DNA of 64,000 nt, taken from the NCBI RefSeq assembly GCF_019602855.1, contig NZ_CP080766.1, forward strand, positions 2,356,001 to 2,420,000, given 5' to 3'. The stretch is from Cupriavidus pinatubonensis (GTDB lineage: Bacteria > Pseudomonadota > Gammaproteobacteria > Burkholderiales > Burkholderiaceae). The notes under the pieces were generated by a model, which was not told the origin of the DNA, did not search any database, and saw only the letters and a program-made list of their open reading frames with translations. Below, piece after piece: positions 26,585-37,275 of this stretch; the stretch's first letter is position 1, and every line of letters starts with the position of its first letter. The position numbers were made by a program, and so were the translations under genes.

Positions 26585-27517
26585 ATGAACTCGATACTGC
26601 GACATACTCCGTATCCGCGCCACGCCAGGGGCCGCACGCTCGCCGTGGCGGTGGCCATGTTGCTCTGGGGCATGGCACCTGCGTACGCGCAGAAGGACTT
26701 CAGCACACCCGAGGCCGCGATGACGGCCTTTGGGAACGCCGTGGCCACCAGCGACGATACGGCGATGCAGTCCATCCTCGGCGCCAACTACAAGACCCTG
26801 ATTCCGCCGGTCGGCGCAGATATCCGCTACCGGTTCCTGGAAGCCTGGAGCCAGTCCCATGCGATTCAGCCCGACGGGGACAATCGCGCACGCATCGCCA
26901 CGGGCAAGGACGGCTGGACGTTGCCGATTCCGCTGGTCAAGACCGCGAAGGGCTGGCATTTCGACACGCGCGCCGGCGTAGAGGAAATGAAGGCGCGCCG
27001 TATTGGCCGCAACGAGCTGTCGGCAATGCAGACCTTGCTGGCCGTGTGCGATGCGCAGGACGACTATGCCCGGCTGAGCCAGCAGAAGACCGGCATATCG
27101 ACCTACGCCCTGAAGCTTGCCAGTTCGCCAGGCAAGCGCGACGGCCTGTACTGGCCAAGCACGCCCGGGGAACCGCAAAGCCCGCTGGGCCCGGCGTTTC
27201 TCGAGGCTGGCAAGCAAAGCCTCGGGGAAAGTGGCTACCACGGCTATCACTACAAGCTGCTGACTTCGCAAGGCCCGCATGCTCCAGGCGGCAAGTATGA
27301 CTACCTCGTGAACGGCAAGCTCTTTGGCGGCTTTGCCTTGATCGCGTGGCCGGCCCGGTATGGCGATACCGGAATCAAGACCTTCATGGTGAGCTACGAC
27401 GGGCGGGTGTACGAAAGCGACCTTGGTCCGAACAGCGCTGCCAAGGGCGCGGCCATCAAGTCATTCGACCCGGGGCCGGGCTGGACGGAGGTAAAGCCTG
27501 AAGTTTTGACGCGTTGA
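26585..27517 (+). CDS. DUF2950 domain-containing exported protein
   Basis: A 310-residue protein with a signal peptide (cleavage near AYAQKDF). The mature sequence matches DUF2950 features: FSTPEAAMTAFGNAVATSD, WTLPIPLVKTAKGWHFDT, and the end SYDGRVYESDLG. It starts 16 bases after the DUF3300 gene, so the two are one operon, a pairing common in proteobacteria. Function is unknown; both are likely periplasmic or outer-membrane associated. Confidence 0.88.
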   Translation: MNSILRHTPYPRHARGRTLAVAVAMLLWGMAPAYAQKDFSTPEAAMTAFGNAVATSDDTAMQSILGANYKTLIPPVGADIRYRFLEAWSQSHAIQPDGDNRARIATGKDGWTLPIPLVKTAKGWHFDTRAGVEEMKARRIGRNELSAMQTLLAVCDAQDDYARLSQQKTGISTYALKLASSPGKRDGLYWPSTPGEPQSPLGPAFLEAGKQSLGESGYHGYHYKLLTSQGPHAPGGKYDYLVNGKLFGGFALIAWPARYGDTGIKTFMVSYDGRVYESDLGPNSAAKGAAIKSFDPGPGWTEVKPEVLTR

Positions 27518-27642
27518 CAGCCATACACGCTGTCACCTCATCCCACGCTGCTGGCGCTTGTACTGGGCACGGGTAGGCGAGAGAGCGATCCCGCTATCTC
27601 CGCTAAACTTGTGCCCGGACAGCTTCTTCAGGGTTTTGCAGC

Positions 27643-30009
27643 GTGGCACTTCAACAGGGTTTCATCCTGACCCGGCATTGGCGCGATACGCCGGCGGGTA
27701 CCGAAGTCGAAGTCTGGCTTGCCACCGACGACGGCCCACGCCTGTTGCGATTGCCGCCGCAACCGTCCGTAGCCTTTGTGCCGGAGGCCCAGCGGCAGCG
27801 CGCCGAGGCCGTGCTGCAGGGTGACGCGACTGTCGATCTGCGTCCGCTCCGACTCCAGGACTTCAACCAGAGGCCCGTGTCTGGCCTTTACTGTCGTCAG
27901 TATCGGCAACTGGGACAGCACAGCCGCGCGCTGCGCGACGCGGGCGTGGACGTCTACGAAGCCGATATCCGGCCACCGGAGCGCTACCTGATGGAACGCT
28001 TCATCACCGCCCCGGTCTGGTACGACGGCGATGCCGATGGCAGCGGCGTGGTGCGCAACGCGCAGATGAAACCCGCCACGGACTATCGGCCGACGTTGCG
28101 GTTGGTGTCTCTCGATATCGAAACCAATGCCTTCGGCGACCTGTACTCGATCGCACTCGAAGGGTGCGGCCAGCGCCAGGTCTACATGCTGGGCCCGGCA
28201 CCGTCCGTGCCCGCGGACGTCGAATTCTCGCTCGAATACTGCGAGACGCGGCCGGCATTGCTCGAACGGCTGAACGCGTGGATGGGGCGCCATGACCCCG
28301 ACGCCATCATTGGCTGGAACCTCGTCCAATTCGACCTGCGCGTATTGCACGAGCATGCGCGCAAATTCCAGGTGCCGTTGCGCCTTGGCCGCGGCGGCGC
28401 CGAGATGGAATGGCGCGAGCATGGCAGCCAGCAGCACTATTTCGCCGGAGCCGCCGGCCGCCTGATCATTGACGGCATCGAAGCGTTGCGCTCCGCCACG
28501 TGGACCTTCCCATCGTTCAGCCTCGAATCGGTAGCCCAGTCACTGCTCGGCGAAGGCAAGGCGATCGACAACCCGTATGACCGCATGGACGCCATCGACC
28601 GCATGTTCGAGCAGGACAAGCCGGCGCTGGCACGCTACAACTTGCGCGATTGCGAGCTGGTGACACGGATCTTCGACAAGACGGAGTTGCTGACCTTCCT
28701 GCTGGAACGTGCCACGGTGACGGGCCTTCAGGCGGACCGCAGCGGCGGCTCGGTCGCGGCCTTCACGCACCTGTACATGCCGCTGATGCACCGCCAGGGC
28801 TATGTGGCACCCAACCTCGGCGACAAGGCGCCCGAGGCGAGCCCCGGCGGCTTTGTCATGGATTCGCGCCCCGGCCTCTACGAATCGGTGCTGGTTCTCG
28901 ACTACAAGAGCCTCTATCCGTCGATCATCCGCACGTTCCTGATCGACCCGATCGGCCTGGTGGAAGGGCTTGCTCATCCCGACGATGCCGATTCCGTGGC
29001 CGGCTTTCGTGGCGCGCGGTTCTCCAGGACGAAGCACTGCCTGCCGTCCATCGTGGCCCGCGTCTGGCAGGGCCGCGAAGCTGCCAAGCGCGACGGCAAC
29101 AAGCCGCTCTCGCAGGCGCTAAAGATCATCATGAACGCGTTCTACGGTGTGCTCGGATCAAGCGGCTGCCGCTTCTTCGATCCGCGGCTCGCGTCGTCGA
29201 TCACGATGCGCGGGCACGAGATCATGCAGCAGACCCGGACCCTGATCGAGGCGCGCGGCTACGAGGTCATCTACGGCGATACGGATTCCACGTTCGTGTG
29301 GTTGCGCCGGGCCCGGACGGAGGCCGACGCCAGCCAGATCGGCCGCAGCCTGGTGGCCTATGTCAACGACTGGTGGCGTGATCACCTGTGGCAGACCTAC
29401 GGGCTCGAAAGCGCGCTGGAACTGCAGTTCGAAACGCACTTCCGGCGCTTCCTGATGCCCACCATCCGCGGCACGGACCTTGGCAGCAAGAAACGCTATG
29501 CCGGCCAGGTGCAGCGGCCCGACGGCCGGGTCGAGATGGTGTTCAAGGGGCTGGAGACCGTGCGCACGGACTGGTCTCCACTCGCGCAGGAATTCCAGCA
29601 GGTACTCTACGAACGGATCTTCAACCGCGAGCCGTACCAGGATTACGTGAGGGATATCGTGCGCCGCACGCTGGCTGGCGAACTGGACGAACAGCTGGTG
29701 TTCCGCAAGCGGCTGCGCCGCAAGCTCGACGACTACCAGCGCAACGTGCCGCCGCACGTCCGCGCTGCGCGGATTGCCGATGCCCACAACGAACGCCACG
29801 GCCGCCCGCTGCAATATCAGCATGGCGGCTGGATCAGCTATGTGATGACCGTGGCGGGGCCGGAGCCGCTTGAAGTTCGCTCGGCGCCCATCGACTATGG
29901 GCATTACGTGACAAAGCAACTGCAGCCTATCGCCGATGCCATTCTGCCTTTCCTCGATGAGGATTTCGAGACGCTGCTCACGGGGCAGATGGCATTGTTC
30001 CCGTCATAG
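27643..30009 (+). CDS. polB: DNA polymerase II (family B)
   Basis: A 788-residue family B polymerase used in repair and damage tolerance. The 3'-5' exonuclease motif is LDIE (D158, E160) with [10 protein letters not shown] as ExoII. Polymerase motif A is [10 protein letters not shown] (D420), motif [14 protein letters not shown], and motif C YGDTDS (D546, D548). Length matches E. coli PolB. The start is taken as GTG 27643 with CAGGG upstream. It stands alone; no LexA box could be recognised by eye in the 125 bases before it. Confidence 0.93.
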   Translation: MALQQGFILTRHWRDTPAGTEVEVWLATDDGPRLLRLPPQPSVAFVPEAQRQRAEAVLQGDATVDLRPLRLQDFNQRPVSGLYCRQYRQLGQHSRALRDAGVDVYEADIRPPERYLMERFITAPVWYDGDADGSGVVRNAQMKPATDYRPTLRLVSLDIETNAFGDLYSIALEGCGQRQVYMLGPAPSVPADVEFSLEYCETRPALLERLNAWMGRHDPDAIIGWNLVQFDLRVLHEHARKFQVPLRLGRGGAEMEWREHGSQQHYFAGAAGRLIIDGIEALRSATWTFPSFSLESVAQSLLGEGKAIDNPYDRMDAIDRMFEQDKPALARYNLRDCELVTRIFDKTELLTFLLERATVTGLQADRSGGSVAAFTHLYMPLMHRQGYVAPNLGDKAPEASPGGFVMDSRPGLYESVLVLDYKSLYPSIIRTFLIDPIGLVEGLAHPDDADSVAGFRGARFSRTKHCLPSIVARVWQGREAAKRDGNKPLSQALKIIMNAFYGVLGSSGCRFFDPRLASSITMRGHEIMQQTRTLIEARGYEVIYGDTDSTFVWLRRARTEADASQIGRSLVAYVNDWWRDHLWQTYGLESALELQFETHFRRFLMPTIRGTDLGSKKRYAGQVQRPDGRVEMVFKGLETVRTDWSPLAQEFQQVLYERIFNREPYQDYVRDIVRRTLAGELDEQLVFRKRLRRKLDDYQRNVPPHVRAARIADAHNERHGRPLQYQHGGWISYVMTVAGPEPLEVRSAPIDYGHYVTKQLQPIADAILPFLDEDFETLLTGQMALFPS

Positions 30010-30021
30010 GGAAAGGGTTGC

Positions 30022-30540
30022 CTATGCCCGGGCACACTTGATGACCGTATCGAGCGTGCGCGTGGTGATGTCCTTGCCGAACGTGCGTTCGAGCAGGCTC
30101 ATGAACACGGGACCTTTCTTCGGATCCGGTATGTAGACGCTGAAGATCTCCGTGGCACCGGCCTTGACGATGCTTGCGCCATCACGCTCGATGGGCAGCT
30201 TCACGTCTGGCGGCACCGGCCCGCGCAGAAACGTGACAACCCGCTTGGCCGAAGACGCAATGCTGAACTCTGCATAGGGATCCGAATCGATCAGGTCTTG
30301 TAGATAGCCCGCCGGACGGACAAAGGTGTCGAAGCTGCGGCCCAGCTCCTCTTGCATGGCCTTCCCGGCGCGCCGCTCCAGGCTGGTGAGTGACGATGAT
30401 CGCGCGTTGAACACGACGTTGCCGCTGGAGAGCAAGGTTTTCACTTCGAAGAAGCCCGCCGCCTCGAAGCAGCGCTTGAGTTCGGGCATCCGGGCGTTCA
30501 TCGGGCTGACGCCGCGAAGAAAGGCAATGTATCGGGGCAT
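30022..30540 (-). CDS. DUF1697 domain-containing protein
   Basis: A 172-residue protein matching DUF1697 across its length: MPRYIAFLRGVSPMNARMPE, LLSSGNVVFNA and the later VYIPDPKKGPVF. The role of the family is unknown. It converges on polB with a 12-base gap. The ATG at 30540 begins the conserved part; an ATG at 30555 adds five residues. The frame stays open upstream into sequence with poor coding character. Confidence 0.85.
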   Translation of the reverse strand: MPRYIAFLRGVSPMNARMPELKRCFEAAGFFEVKTLLSSGNVVFNARSSSLTSLERRAGKAMQEELGRSFDTFVRPAGYLQDLIDSDPYAEFSIASSAKRVVTFLRGPVPPDVKLPIERDGASIVKAGATEIFSVYIPDPKKGPVFMSLLERTFGKDITTRTLDTVIKCARA

Positions 30541-30889
30541 TGGTGATCCGGTCATGGCTGGCGCGCCGCTATGCATGTCGCGGCCAATGGCAAATGAAGT
30601 TGGCGGCTCACCGCAGCGGCTGGTCAATGATAGAGGACTGGCGCGCTGGCGCACCAAGGCACGATCCAAGAAGCGGCATTGGCGTACAGGAAAACCCCTA
30701 CAGCGAAGGACAGCGTGCGGCAACTATTATTGCCACGAGTGGAAATTAATGTCGGCGTGAGTCGATGGATGGAAGCAAATCATCACGCGTCGGTAATCGC
30801 CACTGCAGCACATGGGAACTGCGCCGAGGCCGTGGACAGGCAATCGGCGCGTCACACGGGAGGTTAGTCTTGATTCAGTTGGAGCAGGT
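30541..30889. other. Divergent intergenic region with one operator-like palindrome
   Basis: This 349-base stretch lies between the DUF1697 gene and the MFS transporter gene. Apart from the palindrome at 30729-30748 it holds no gene that I can support. Confidence 0.5.
30729..30748. promoter_or_regulatory. Operator-like palindrome, site 1 (MFS transporter)
   Basis: ATTGCCAC-GA-GTGGAAAT with flanking TA. The arms match at seven of eight positions. The same 20-base motif recurs at 32385 and 37222. It lies about 140 bases before the transporter start. Confidence 0.65.
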
Positions 30890-32365
30890 ATGAGCACATC
30901 AGGGACAGAAATCACGGGAAGCGGCATGGATGGATTATCAGGTCACGGAGGGTCGAGCGGAGCCGCGCACGATAGTGTGTGGCGGACAACGACTGAGCAG
31001 AACGAAGCCGCACGCATTGTGGCCGAAGTGGAGGCGCTTCCCCTTACGCCCTTGCACCGGCTTGCACGTGTCATCGTTGGGAGCGCCACCTTTTTTGATG
31101 GCTTCGATGTTCTCGCCATCGCTGCGGCGATGCCGGTGCTGATCAAGCTGTGGTCGCTATCTCCTGAGCAGGTCGGCCTCATTATCTCCATCGGCTATCT
31201 CGGCCAGCTTATTGGCTCGCTTTGCTTCTCGCACTTTGCGGACAAGTTCGGGCGCCTGCGTTGCGCCAGCCTCTCGGTGGCCTTGTTCGCACTTGGCAGC
31301 CTGGCCTGCGCGTTCGCGGGTAGCCCGATGAGCCTGATGGCATATCGATTCATTCAGGGTCTCGGGCTTGGGGGCGAGCTGCCGGTTGCGGCGACTTACA
31401 TCAATGAACTGGCCAAGTCCGAGCATCGCGGACGCTTCGTGCTGTTCTACGAACTGATTTTCCCCATCGGCCTGTTTGCCGCGAGCCTGGCGGGCATGTG
31501 GGTGGTGCCCAATCTCGGTTGGCAGACGATGTTCTTCCTGGGGGCATTGCCGGCGCTGATCGCGCTTTGCATGCGTCGCTTCTTGCCGGAATCTCCAAGA
31601 TGGCTCGCGTCGAAAGGCCGCTTCCATGAAGCCGATGCCGCACTGGAACGCTTTCGCAAGTACGCCAGGGCGGCGGGCGCCAACGGGCAGCCGGCTTCTC
31701 TCGAAACCAGGCACAAGACTGTGGCCAGGCAGGAGCCGCCAGCAACCTGGCAAAGCCTGTTCCGGCCGCCGTTGCTGCGCAGGACCTTTGTCCTGGTGTC
31801 GCTGTGGTTTGCCGGCGGCTTTGTGACAGCTGGTGTCACGTCGTGGATGCCGACGATCTATCGTGAGGTGTTCCACATCGACCTGGCCACGGCGCTCAAG
31901 TACGGCACCTACACGTCGTTGGCCGGCATTGTCGGCTCAGCAATGTGCGCGCTCGCGATCGACCGCTTCGGGCGCCGACTGTGGATGACCATGACCTGGA
32001 TCTGCGCGGGCTTCGCGATGCTGGCTCCCGTCCTTTTCGCGCCAATGGCTCCGGCCACAACGGCGTTCTGCATGTCCCTCGCATTCGGATTCACGGCTGC
32101 CGCGTTCATCGGCTGCTATGTCTATACCCCCGAGCTGTATCCGACCGGGATCCGCACCTTCGGCGTGGGCGTGTCCAGCGCGATGCTGCGCCTGGCTTCC
32201 ATCATCTGTCCTTCGATGATCGGTTGGTTCGTTGCCCGCGGTTCGCTTTCCACGTCTTACGTCGTGATCGCCGGCGTCGCCTTTGCCGCGGCGCTTGCGG
32301 TCGGACTATTCGGCGAGGAGACAACCGGGCGAACGCTTGAGGACGCATCCTCGACGCCTCAGTAA
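30890..32365 (+). CDS. MFS transporter (metabolite:H+ symporter type)
   Basis: A 491-residue carrier with twelve likely membrane helices. The helix 2-3 loop signature DKFGRLRCA and the first-half motif RFIQGLGLGGELPVAATYI mark the metabolite/aromatic acid symporter group. The ATG at 30890 follows GGAGCAGGT. It precedes the porin and molybdenum hydroxylase genes and shares the palindrome found before them, so it likely imports the substrate of that pathway. The substrate is unknown. Confidence 0.85.
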   Translation: MSTSGTEITGSGMDGLSGHGGSSGAAHDSVWRTTTEQNEAARIVAEVEALPLTPLHRLARVIVGSATFFDGFDVLAIAAAMPVLIKLWSLSPEQVGLIISIGYLGQLIGSLCFSHFADKFGRLRCASLSVALFALGSLACAFAGSPMSLMAYRFIQGLGLGGELPVAATYINELAKSEHRGRFVLFYELIFPIGLFAASLAGMWVVPNLGWQTMFFLGALPALIALCMRRFLPESPRWLASKGRFHEADAALERFRKYARAAGANGQPASLETRHKTVARQEPPATWQSLFRPPLLRRTFVLVSLWFAGGFVTAGVTSWMPTIYREVFHIDLATALKYGTYTSLAGIVGSAMCALAIDRFGRRLWMTMTWICAGFAMLAPVLFAPMAPATTAFCMSLAFGFTAAAFIGCYVYTPELYPTGIRTFGVGVSSAMLRLASIICPSMIGWFVARGSLSTSYVVIAGVAFAAALAVGLFGEETTGRTLEDASSTPQ

Positions 32366-32377
32366 GCGACTTTTTTT

Positions 32378-32409
32378 GCCACTAATTGCCATATATGGAA
32401 ATTAGTGGC
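32378..32409. promoter_or_regulatory. 32-base palindrome containing operator site 2 (porin/hydroxylase operon)
   Basis: A near-perfect dyad, GCCACTAATTGCCATA followed by its complement with one mismatch (G32388 against A32399). The inner 32385-32404 is the shared 20-base motif, ATTGCCAT-AT-ATGGAAAT plus TA. It sits 45 bases before the porin start, so bound repressor would block initiation. Confidence 0.7.
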
Positions 32410-32453
32410 CGGTGAACAGAAGACTCAAACCTAACGGTAAAGGCGGGCTGATC

Positions 32454-33533
32454 ATGAAGCACAGGGTTATCTCTGCGTTGGCTGTCTGTTGTGCCAACAC
32501 GGCGTTCGCGCAGAGCCAGGTGACGTTGTATGGGAGTGTCGATACGTCCGTTCCGTGGATCAGCAATATCCGCGGCAACAGTACGGTTCGCATGGACGGC
32601 GGGATCTCGCAACCCGATCTGTTCGGTCTGCGCGGTTCCGAGGACCTTGGCGGTGGCATGAAGGCAATCTTCCAGCTGGAGAATGGCTTCCTGACCGACA
32701 GTGGTTCCATGATCGCCGCGGGGAAGATCTTCAACCGGGCGTCATGGGTCGGCTTGTCGGCAAGCAGCGGTACCGTCAGGCTTGGCCGCCAGGTTGACTT
32801 CGTGGCCGACAAGCTGGGCCAGTGGAGCAATGGCTACCAGCTGTTCAATTTCTACCTGTATCACCCCGGAAACCTCGACGGGTTATCGAGTCAGTTCCCG
32901 GTGGACAATGCCATCTCGTATCAATCGCCGCGCTTTGGCGGGATGCAACTCAGTGCGATGGTCGGGCTGGGCGAGGTGCCGGGTAGCAGCAGCGCCAAGC
33001 GCACCTACAGCCTTGCCGGCACATACGACGCGGACCGGCTGAGCGTCACGGTCGCCTACACGGACGCCAACGGCCGGGCCTTCGACATTGGCGGTACTAC
33101 CGGTCTTCCGAATGCCCTCGGCAGGGGGCTCACACCCGGTGCCGCCATGTTCATCGATGCATTCAAGGCAGGGGGCATTGGCGGGAGCTATCGCCTTGAA
33201 TCCGTGCCGCTTTCCGTGAACGCCCTCTACTCGCGTTCGACGCTGCGAGCCGGTGCGGCGGAAGGCACGATGAACGCAGCCGATCTCGGCCTGACCTGGC
33301 AAGCCACGCCAGCGGCTGCGGCCACCGTTGGCTACTCGTTCAGCAAGTTCGAGAAGACCAAATGGCACCAGCTTCATCTCGGTGGCATGTATTACTTCTC
33401 GAAGCGGACCCAGTTGTATGCGTTCTGGACGTATCAGCACGCCGTTGACGGCCTTGCGGCGATGAATGTCGTCGGTGTGTCGTCTGGCCAGAACCAGTCA
33501 GTGGTCAGTGTCGGACTACATACGTCGTTTTGA
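32454..33533 (+). CDS. Gram-negative porin (Burkholderia type)
   Basis: A 359-residue trimeric outer-membrane porin. The signal peptide ends near NTAFAQS, followed by the classic start QVTLYGSVDTS. Other marks are LFGLRGSEDLGGGMKAIFQLE and the C-terminal strand ending in Phe (VSVGLHTSF). The ATG at 32454 is chosen because the signal peptide starts there. It likely lets in the substrate for the downstream molybdenum hydroxylase, with which it appears cotranscribed. Confidence 0.92.
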   Translation: MKHRVISALAVCCANTAFAQSQVTLYGSVDTSVPWISNIRGNSTVRMDGGISQPDLFGLRGSEDLGGGMKAIFQLENGFLTDSGSMIAAGKIFNRASWVGLSASSGTVRLGRQVDFVADKLGQWSNGYQLFNFYLYHPGNLDGLSSQFPVDNAISYQSPRFGGMQLSAMVGLGEVPGSSSAKRTYSLAGTYDADRLSVTVAYTDANGRAFDIGGTTGLPNALGRGLTPGAAMFIDAFKAGGIGGSYRLESVPLSVNALYSRSTLRAGAAEGTMNAADLGLTWQATPAAAATVGYSFSKFEKTKWHQLHLGGMYYFSKRTQLYAFWTYQHAVDGLAAMNVVGVSSGQNQSVVSVGLHTSF

Positions 33534-33578
33534 GGTGGCAGCGACCGTCCACACATCAAACAGGAGACAGGAGGCGAA

Positions 33579-34025
33579 ATGAGATTCTTGCTGAACGCCA
33601 GGCGCGTCACATTCGACGGCGATCCGCAAACACCTTTGCTATGGGTGGTGCGCGAACACTTCAAGCTCACCGGCACCAAGTTCGGATGCGGTATCGGCAT
33701 GTGTGGTGCCTGCACGGTTCACGTTGACGGAGCGCCAATGCGGTCCTGCTCCGTCCCGGTAAAGGCCGTGGATGGAAAGCAGGTCACCACGATCGAAGGA
33801 CTGTCCAGGGACAGGTCTCATCCGATTCAAAGGGCGTGGATCGACAAGGATGTCCCGCAGTGCGGATATTGTCAGTCGGGAATGATCATGTCCGCGGCGG
33901 CTCTGCTGAAGAGCAATCCGACCCCCACCGACGAGCAGATCGACCAGGCGATGACCAACCTGTGCCGCTGCGCAACCTATCATCGCATTCGGGAGGCTAT
34001 CCATGGCGCCGCGGCAGGCAAATAG
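33579..34025 (+). CDS. (2Fe-2S) subunit of a xanthine dehydrogenase-family hydroxylase (IorA-like)
   Basis: A 148-residue small subunit with two [2Fe-2S] clusters. The plant-type site is [14 protein letters not shown] plus a later Cys in MRSCSVP; the second site is QCGYCQSGM and [11 protein letters not shown]. It passes electrons from the molybdenum subunit to an acceptor. CAGGAGACAGGAGG precedes the ATG. Its last 23 bases overlap the next gene, a sign of translational coupling. No FAD or cytochrome subunit is next to it. Confidence 0.9.
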   Translation: MRFLLNARRVTFDGDPQTPLLWVVREHFKLTGTKFGCGIGMCGACTVHVDGAPMRSCSVPVKAVDGKQVTTIEGLSRDRSHPIQRAWIDKDVPQCGYCQSGMIMSAAALLKSNPTPTDEQIDQAMTNLCRCATYHRIREAIHGAAAGK

Positions 34026-36246
34026 CGGTAACACCAGCGAGGTGCGGTCACCTCGGCGACGACTTCTCCTGAAGGGCGTGGCAGCCGCGCTGGCGCTGCC
34101 CGCTGCCGGGAGCCTGGCAATACGCGTGGTCTACCCGAAAAACGACGGAGGGGCCGATCAGGCATCCGCGGAAGTCGAGGTCAGCGACTGGATCTGGATC
34201 CAGCCATCCGGTCACACCATTGTCGGCGTGTCGCAATGCGAGTTCGGCCAGGGCATCTATACCGGCTTGCCGCAAGTGCTCGCCGACGAGATGGACGCTG
34301 ACTGGAAGAATATCTCGGTCAGGTTCGTTACCGGACGGGACGCGTACCGGAACGATGCCGGGGAAGAGCCATTGCAGCAGTACACCGGCGCATCGATGTC
34401 GATGACGTTCTTCTATGAGCGCATGCGCCTGGCCGGTGCGCAAGCCAGAGACGTCTTGCTGCGCGCCGGCGCGAAGCGGATGGGAGTGCGGTCCTCTCAG
34501 TGCATCACCAGGACCGGTCGTGTCATTCATCCCGCCACCGGGCGAAGCCTGGGCTATGGCGAGGTGGTCGGGGATGCGGCAAAGCTGCGCATCAGTCCCC
34601 GGCCGCGGATGAAGGTGCCATCGGAGCAGACGCTGATCGGAAAGAACCTTCGCCGCGTGGACACCGCGGCCAAGGTCGACGGCAGTGCCATCTTTGGCAT
34701 GGATATCGAGGTACCCGGGATGCTGGTAGGCGCGGTGCGCATGGCGCCAAGCGTGACCGGCAGCATCGTGCGCATTCGCAACGAAGCGGAGGTCCGCAAG
34801 AGGCCAGGGGTGAGCGCCATTGTGACGACGTCGCTGTGGCCGGTTGCGACACCCAATACCATCATCGTGGTGGCCGAGTCCTACTGGATCGCCAAACAGG
34901 CTGCTGATGCGCTCGAGATCGATTTCGATGCGGGTGTCGCCGGGCATGTCTCCTCGGAGCAGATCACCCGGCAGTTCCTCGCCGCGCTCGACAGCCCCAG
35001 TGCCCCGGTAGCGAGAAGGCTTGGCGATCCCGAATCCATTCTCGCGCGGAAATCCAGGCCATCCGTCATCACCGCGGACTACCAGTCTCCGTATGTCACG
35101 CATGCCACGATGGAGCCGGTCGTTGCCACGGCGCATGTCCGGGATGGCGAGATTGAGCTATGGGGGCCTTTCCAGGGACAGGATTTCCTGCGCGGCGAAG
35201 TGAGCCGGGCATTCGGCATTCCCGCGGACAAGGTGATCGTCAATACCGTCTATCTCGGCGGCAGCTTCGGGCGCAAGTACTTGCCGGATTTTGCGTTGCA
35301 TGCCGCGACGGCGTCCAAGGCTGTGGGCAGGCCGGTCAAGGTGATTCGTTCCCGGGAAGACGACACGCGGCACTCCTACTACCGGCCCGGTGCGGCGGGG
35401 CGGTTCCGCGCGGTGTTGGACGAAGCCGGCATGCCGGCGGCCATGCACGCGCGAATATCCGGTCAATCGCTCTATGGCGTCATCAAGCAGGAAAAGATGG
35501 CGGCCGTGGGGGGATGGGATGAAACCATGGTCGAGTCGATCTACGACCTGATCTACCGCGTGCCCAACCTGCGGGTGGATGCCGTCGATGTCAAGCAGCC
35601 GATTCCGCTCAGCTTCCTGCGCAGTGTCGGCAGTACCTCCAGCGTCTTCTTCCTGGAAAGCTTTGTCAGCGAGCTTGCCTCGGCCGCGCACATGGATGAC
35701 TACCAGTATCGGCGCAAGCTGCTCGCCGACCAGCCACTGGCTGTCAGGGTGCTCGACGCGGCCGCGCGTGCAGCGCAATGGGATCGCCCGCCAGCAAACG
35801 GCGTGTTCCGCGGCATGGCCTTCAACGTCTACACAGGACGGGGCGAGGGCTTCCAGACGTTTGTCGCGCTCGTGATGGAGCTTGAGTTGACGGCAGGAAA
35901 GGTCAGGCTCAGGCGCGCCGTTTGCGGCATCGATGCCGGCCGTCCGGTCAATCCCGGGCTGATCAGAGCCAACGTGGAGGGCGGCATCGGCTTTGCGCTG
36001 ACCAACACATTCAAGAGCCAGCTGACCTTTGAGCAGGGGGCGGTCCAGCAAAGCAGCTTCCATGACTATCCGCTGCTGCAGTTGGCGGAGATGCCGCGCG
36101 TGGAGGTCGTCATTCTCGACAGTGACCGGCCGCCGCAAGGGTGCGGCGAGGTGGTGCTGGGTCCGACTGCGCCGGCTGTCGCGAGTGCCATGTTCCAGGC
36201 AACCGGACGGCGGTTCCGGTCCATGCCGCTCCCCCAGGCGGTGTAG
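34003..36246 (+). CDS. Molybdopterin-binding large subunit of a xanthine dehydrogenase-family hydroxylase (IorB-like)
   Basis: A 747-residue large subunit like isoquinoline 1-oxidoreductase beta or membrane aldehyde dehydrogenase. A twin-arginine signal ([19 protein letters not shown]) suggests export with its Fe-S partner. Two aldehyde-oxidase repeats follow: [31 protein letters not shown], and near the end [16 protein letters not shown] with the active-site-like Glu. It hydroxylates a carbon next to a ring nitrogen or oxidises an aldehyde. The substrate here is unknown. Confidence 0.88.
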   Translation: MAPRQANSGNTSEVRSPRRRLLLKGVAAALALPAAGSLAIRVVYPKNDGGADQASAEVEVSDWIWIQPSGHTIVGVSQCEFGQGIYTGLPQVLADEMDADWKNISVRFVTGRDAYRNDAGEEPLQQYTGASMSMTFFYERMRLAGAQARDVLLRAGAKRMGVRSSQCITRTGRVIHPATGRSLGYGEVVGDAAKLRISPRPRMKVPSEQTLIGKNLRRVDTAAKVDGSAIFGMDIEVPGMLVGAVRMAPSVTGSIVRIRNEAEVRKRPGVSAIVTTSLWPVATPNTIIVVAESYWIAKQAADALEIDFDAGVAGHVSSEQITRQFLAALDSPSAPVARRLGDPESILARKSRPSVITADYQSPYVTHATMEPVVATAHVRDGEIELWGPFQGQDFLRGEVSRAFGIPADKVIVNTVYLGGSFGRKYLPDFALHAATASKAVGRPVKVIRSREDDTRHSYYRPGAAGRFRAVLDEAGMPAAMHARISGQSLYGVIKQEKMAAVGGWDETMVESIYDLIYRVPNLRVDAVDVKQPIPLSFLRSVGSTSSVFFLESFVSELASAAHMDDYQYRRKLLADQPLAVRVLDAAARAAQWDRPPANGVFRGMAFNVYTGRGEGFQTFVALVMELELTAGKVRLRRAVCGIDAGRPVNPGLIRANVEGGIGFALTNTFKSQLTFEQGAVQQSSFHDYPLLQLAEMPRVEVVILDSDRPPQGCGEVVLGPTAPAVASAMFQATGRRFRSMPLPQAV

Positions 36247-36380
36247 TCCGGTGCCGGGGCGACAAATATGCACATCACGAAGTTGCTAGAATGCCGGGAC
36301 GCCGGCCAGGCCGCGGCGACATGCATGCTGAAGTCAGTGTTCGTCCCTGGCCCTCGTTCTCCACCATCACTACCTGCGAT

Positions 36381-37088
36381 ATGGCAACGAAGACTCCCAC
36401 CAAGCGTACATCCTCGGCTGGCAAGCCCGCGCGACGGCGCGTGAGCGGCAGGCCCACGGGAGAGGATACGGTGGGCAAACAGGTCATTCTCCAGACGACG
36501 GTGGAATTGCTGAAGACCCGGCTGCCGGAGCAACTGACCATCCTCGAGATCGCGGCGGCAGCCGGGGTCGCGAGGACATTGGTCCGGTACTACTTTGGCG
36601 ATCTCCACGGCCTGCTGCGCGAGGTAACCGAACACCTGATGAGCCAGTTGCAGGATCGCATGGAAGTGGTGATGCGCATGCAAGGCACGGTCCGCGAGCG
36701 CGTCCATCAGCGCTTGCTGCTACGTCTGGAGTTCATGCAAGAGCATCCGCATTTCGAGCGGCTGGCGCTTAGCGAGATCTATCACGGCAAGGACGTGGCC
36801 GAAGAGGATGCGGTCGGCGATGCGCTGCAACGCATTACCCGACGCGCTCTGGAGCTGACCGACATGATCCTCGAAGATGCGCGAGGTGCGGACATCGATG
36901 CGAGGTACGTACACCTGCTGATACTGAGCGTGTCCGCGTTTATCCCCACGGCACAACCTTTGCTCCGACATCTTTTTGGGCCGGGCAAGGAATGTGAGCG
37001 ACAGGTGGACAACTACCTTGAGTTCGTCTCGGGCATGATCGCTGATGCCATTGATGGCAAACGCGGGCCCGTCACCCCCCGCAAATAG
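36381..37088 (+). CDS. TetR family transcriptional regulator
   Basis: A regulator of about 235 residues. The N-terminal basic tail is followed by a TetR-type helix-turn-helix, LTILEIAAAAGVARTLVRYYFGDLHGLLRE. The ligand domain is helical and not matched to a named group. The ATG at 36381 begins a Lys/Arg-rich tail; earlier in-frame starts exist. It lies inside the cluster bounded by the three shared palindromes and is the best candidate to bind them. Confidence 0.88.
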   Translation: MATKTPTKRTSSAGKPARRRVSGRPTGEDTVGKQVILQTTVELLKTRLPEQLTILEIAAAAGVARTLVRYYFGDLHGLLREVTEHLMSQLQDRMEVVMRMQGTVRERVHQRLLLRLEFMQEHPHFERLALSEIYHGKDVAEEDAVGDALQRITRRALELTDMILEDARGADIDARYVHLLILSVSAFIPTAQPLLRHLFGPGKECERQVDNYLEFVSGMIADAIDGKRGPVTPRK

Positions 37089-37210
37089 AGACGAGCGCAA
37101 GGCTTCGAGATACCTCAATGCCTTCGGGCGGTCATTGGCGTGGGCCTGGAGGGTGATGCCAGCGCGCCCAACGACCCGATGCGCTTGACTCTGCAAGACC
37201 GATCCAACTA

Positions 37211-37250
37211 AACTGCCACAAATTGCCACTAGTGGAAATTAAAGGCAGTT
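37211..37250. promoter_or_regulatory. 40-base imperfect palindrome containing operator site 3 (TauD-like dioxygenase)
   Basis: The core 37222-37241 is ATTGCCAC-TA-GTGGAAAT plus TA, the same motif as sites 1 and 2. The outer arms AACTGCC and GGCAGTT are exact complements, giving 16 of 20 paired positions overall. It ends 25 bases before the dioxygenase ATG. Confidence 0.7.
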
Positions 37251-37275
37251 CGAACAAACCAAGGAAGGACGACTC

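Noticed and set aside
25135..26787. 550-codon minus-strand frame opposite the DUF3300 gene, Ala-rich with repeats
   Set aside because: The repeats arise from the 18-base tandem array read backwards; the plus strand has a signal peptide and a recognised domain.
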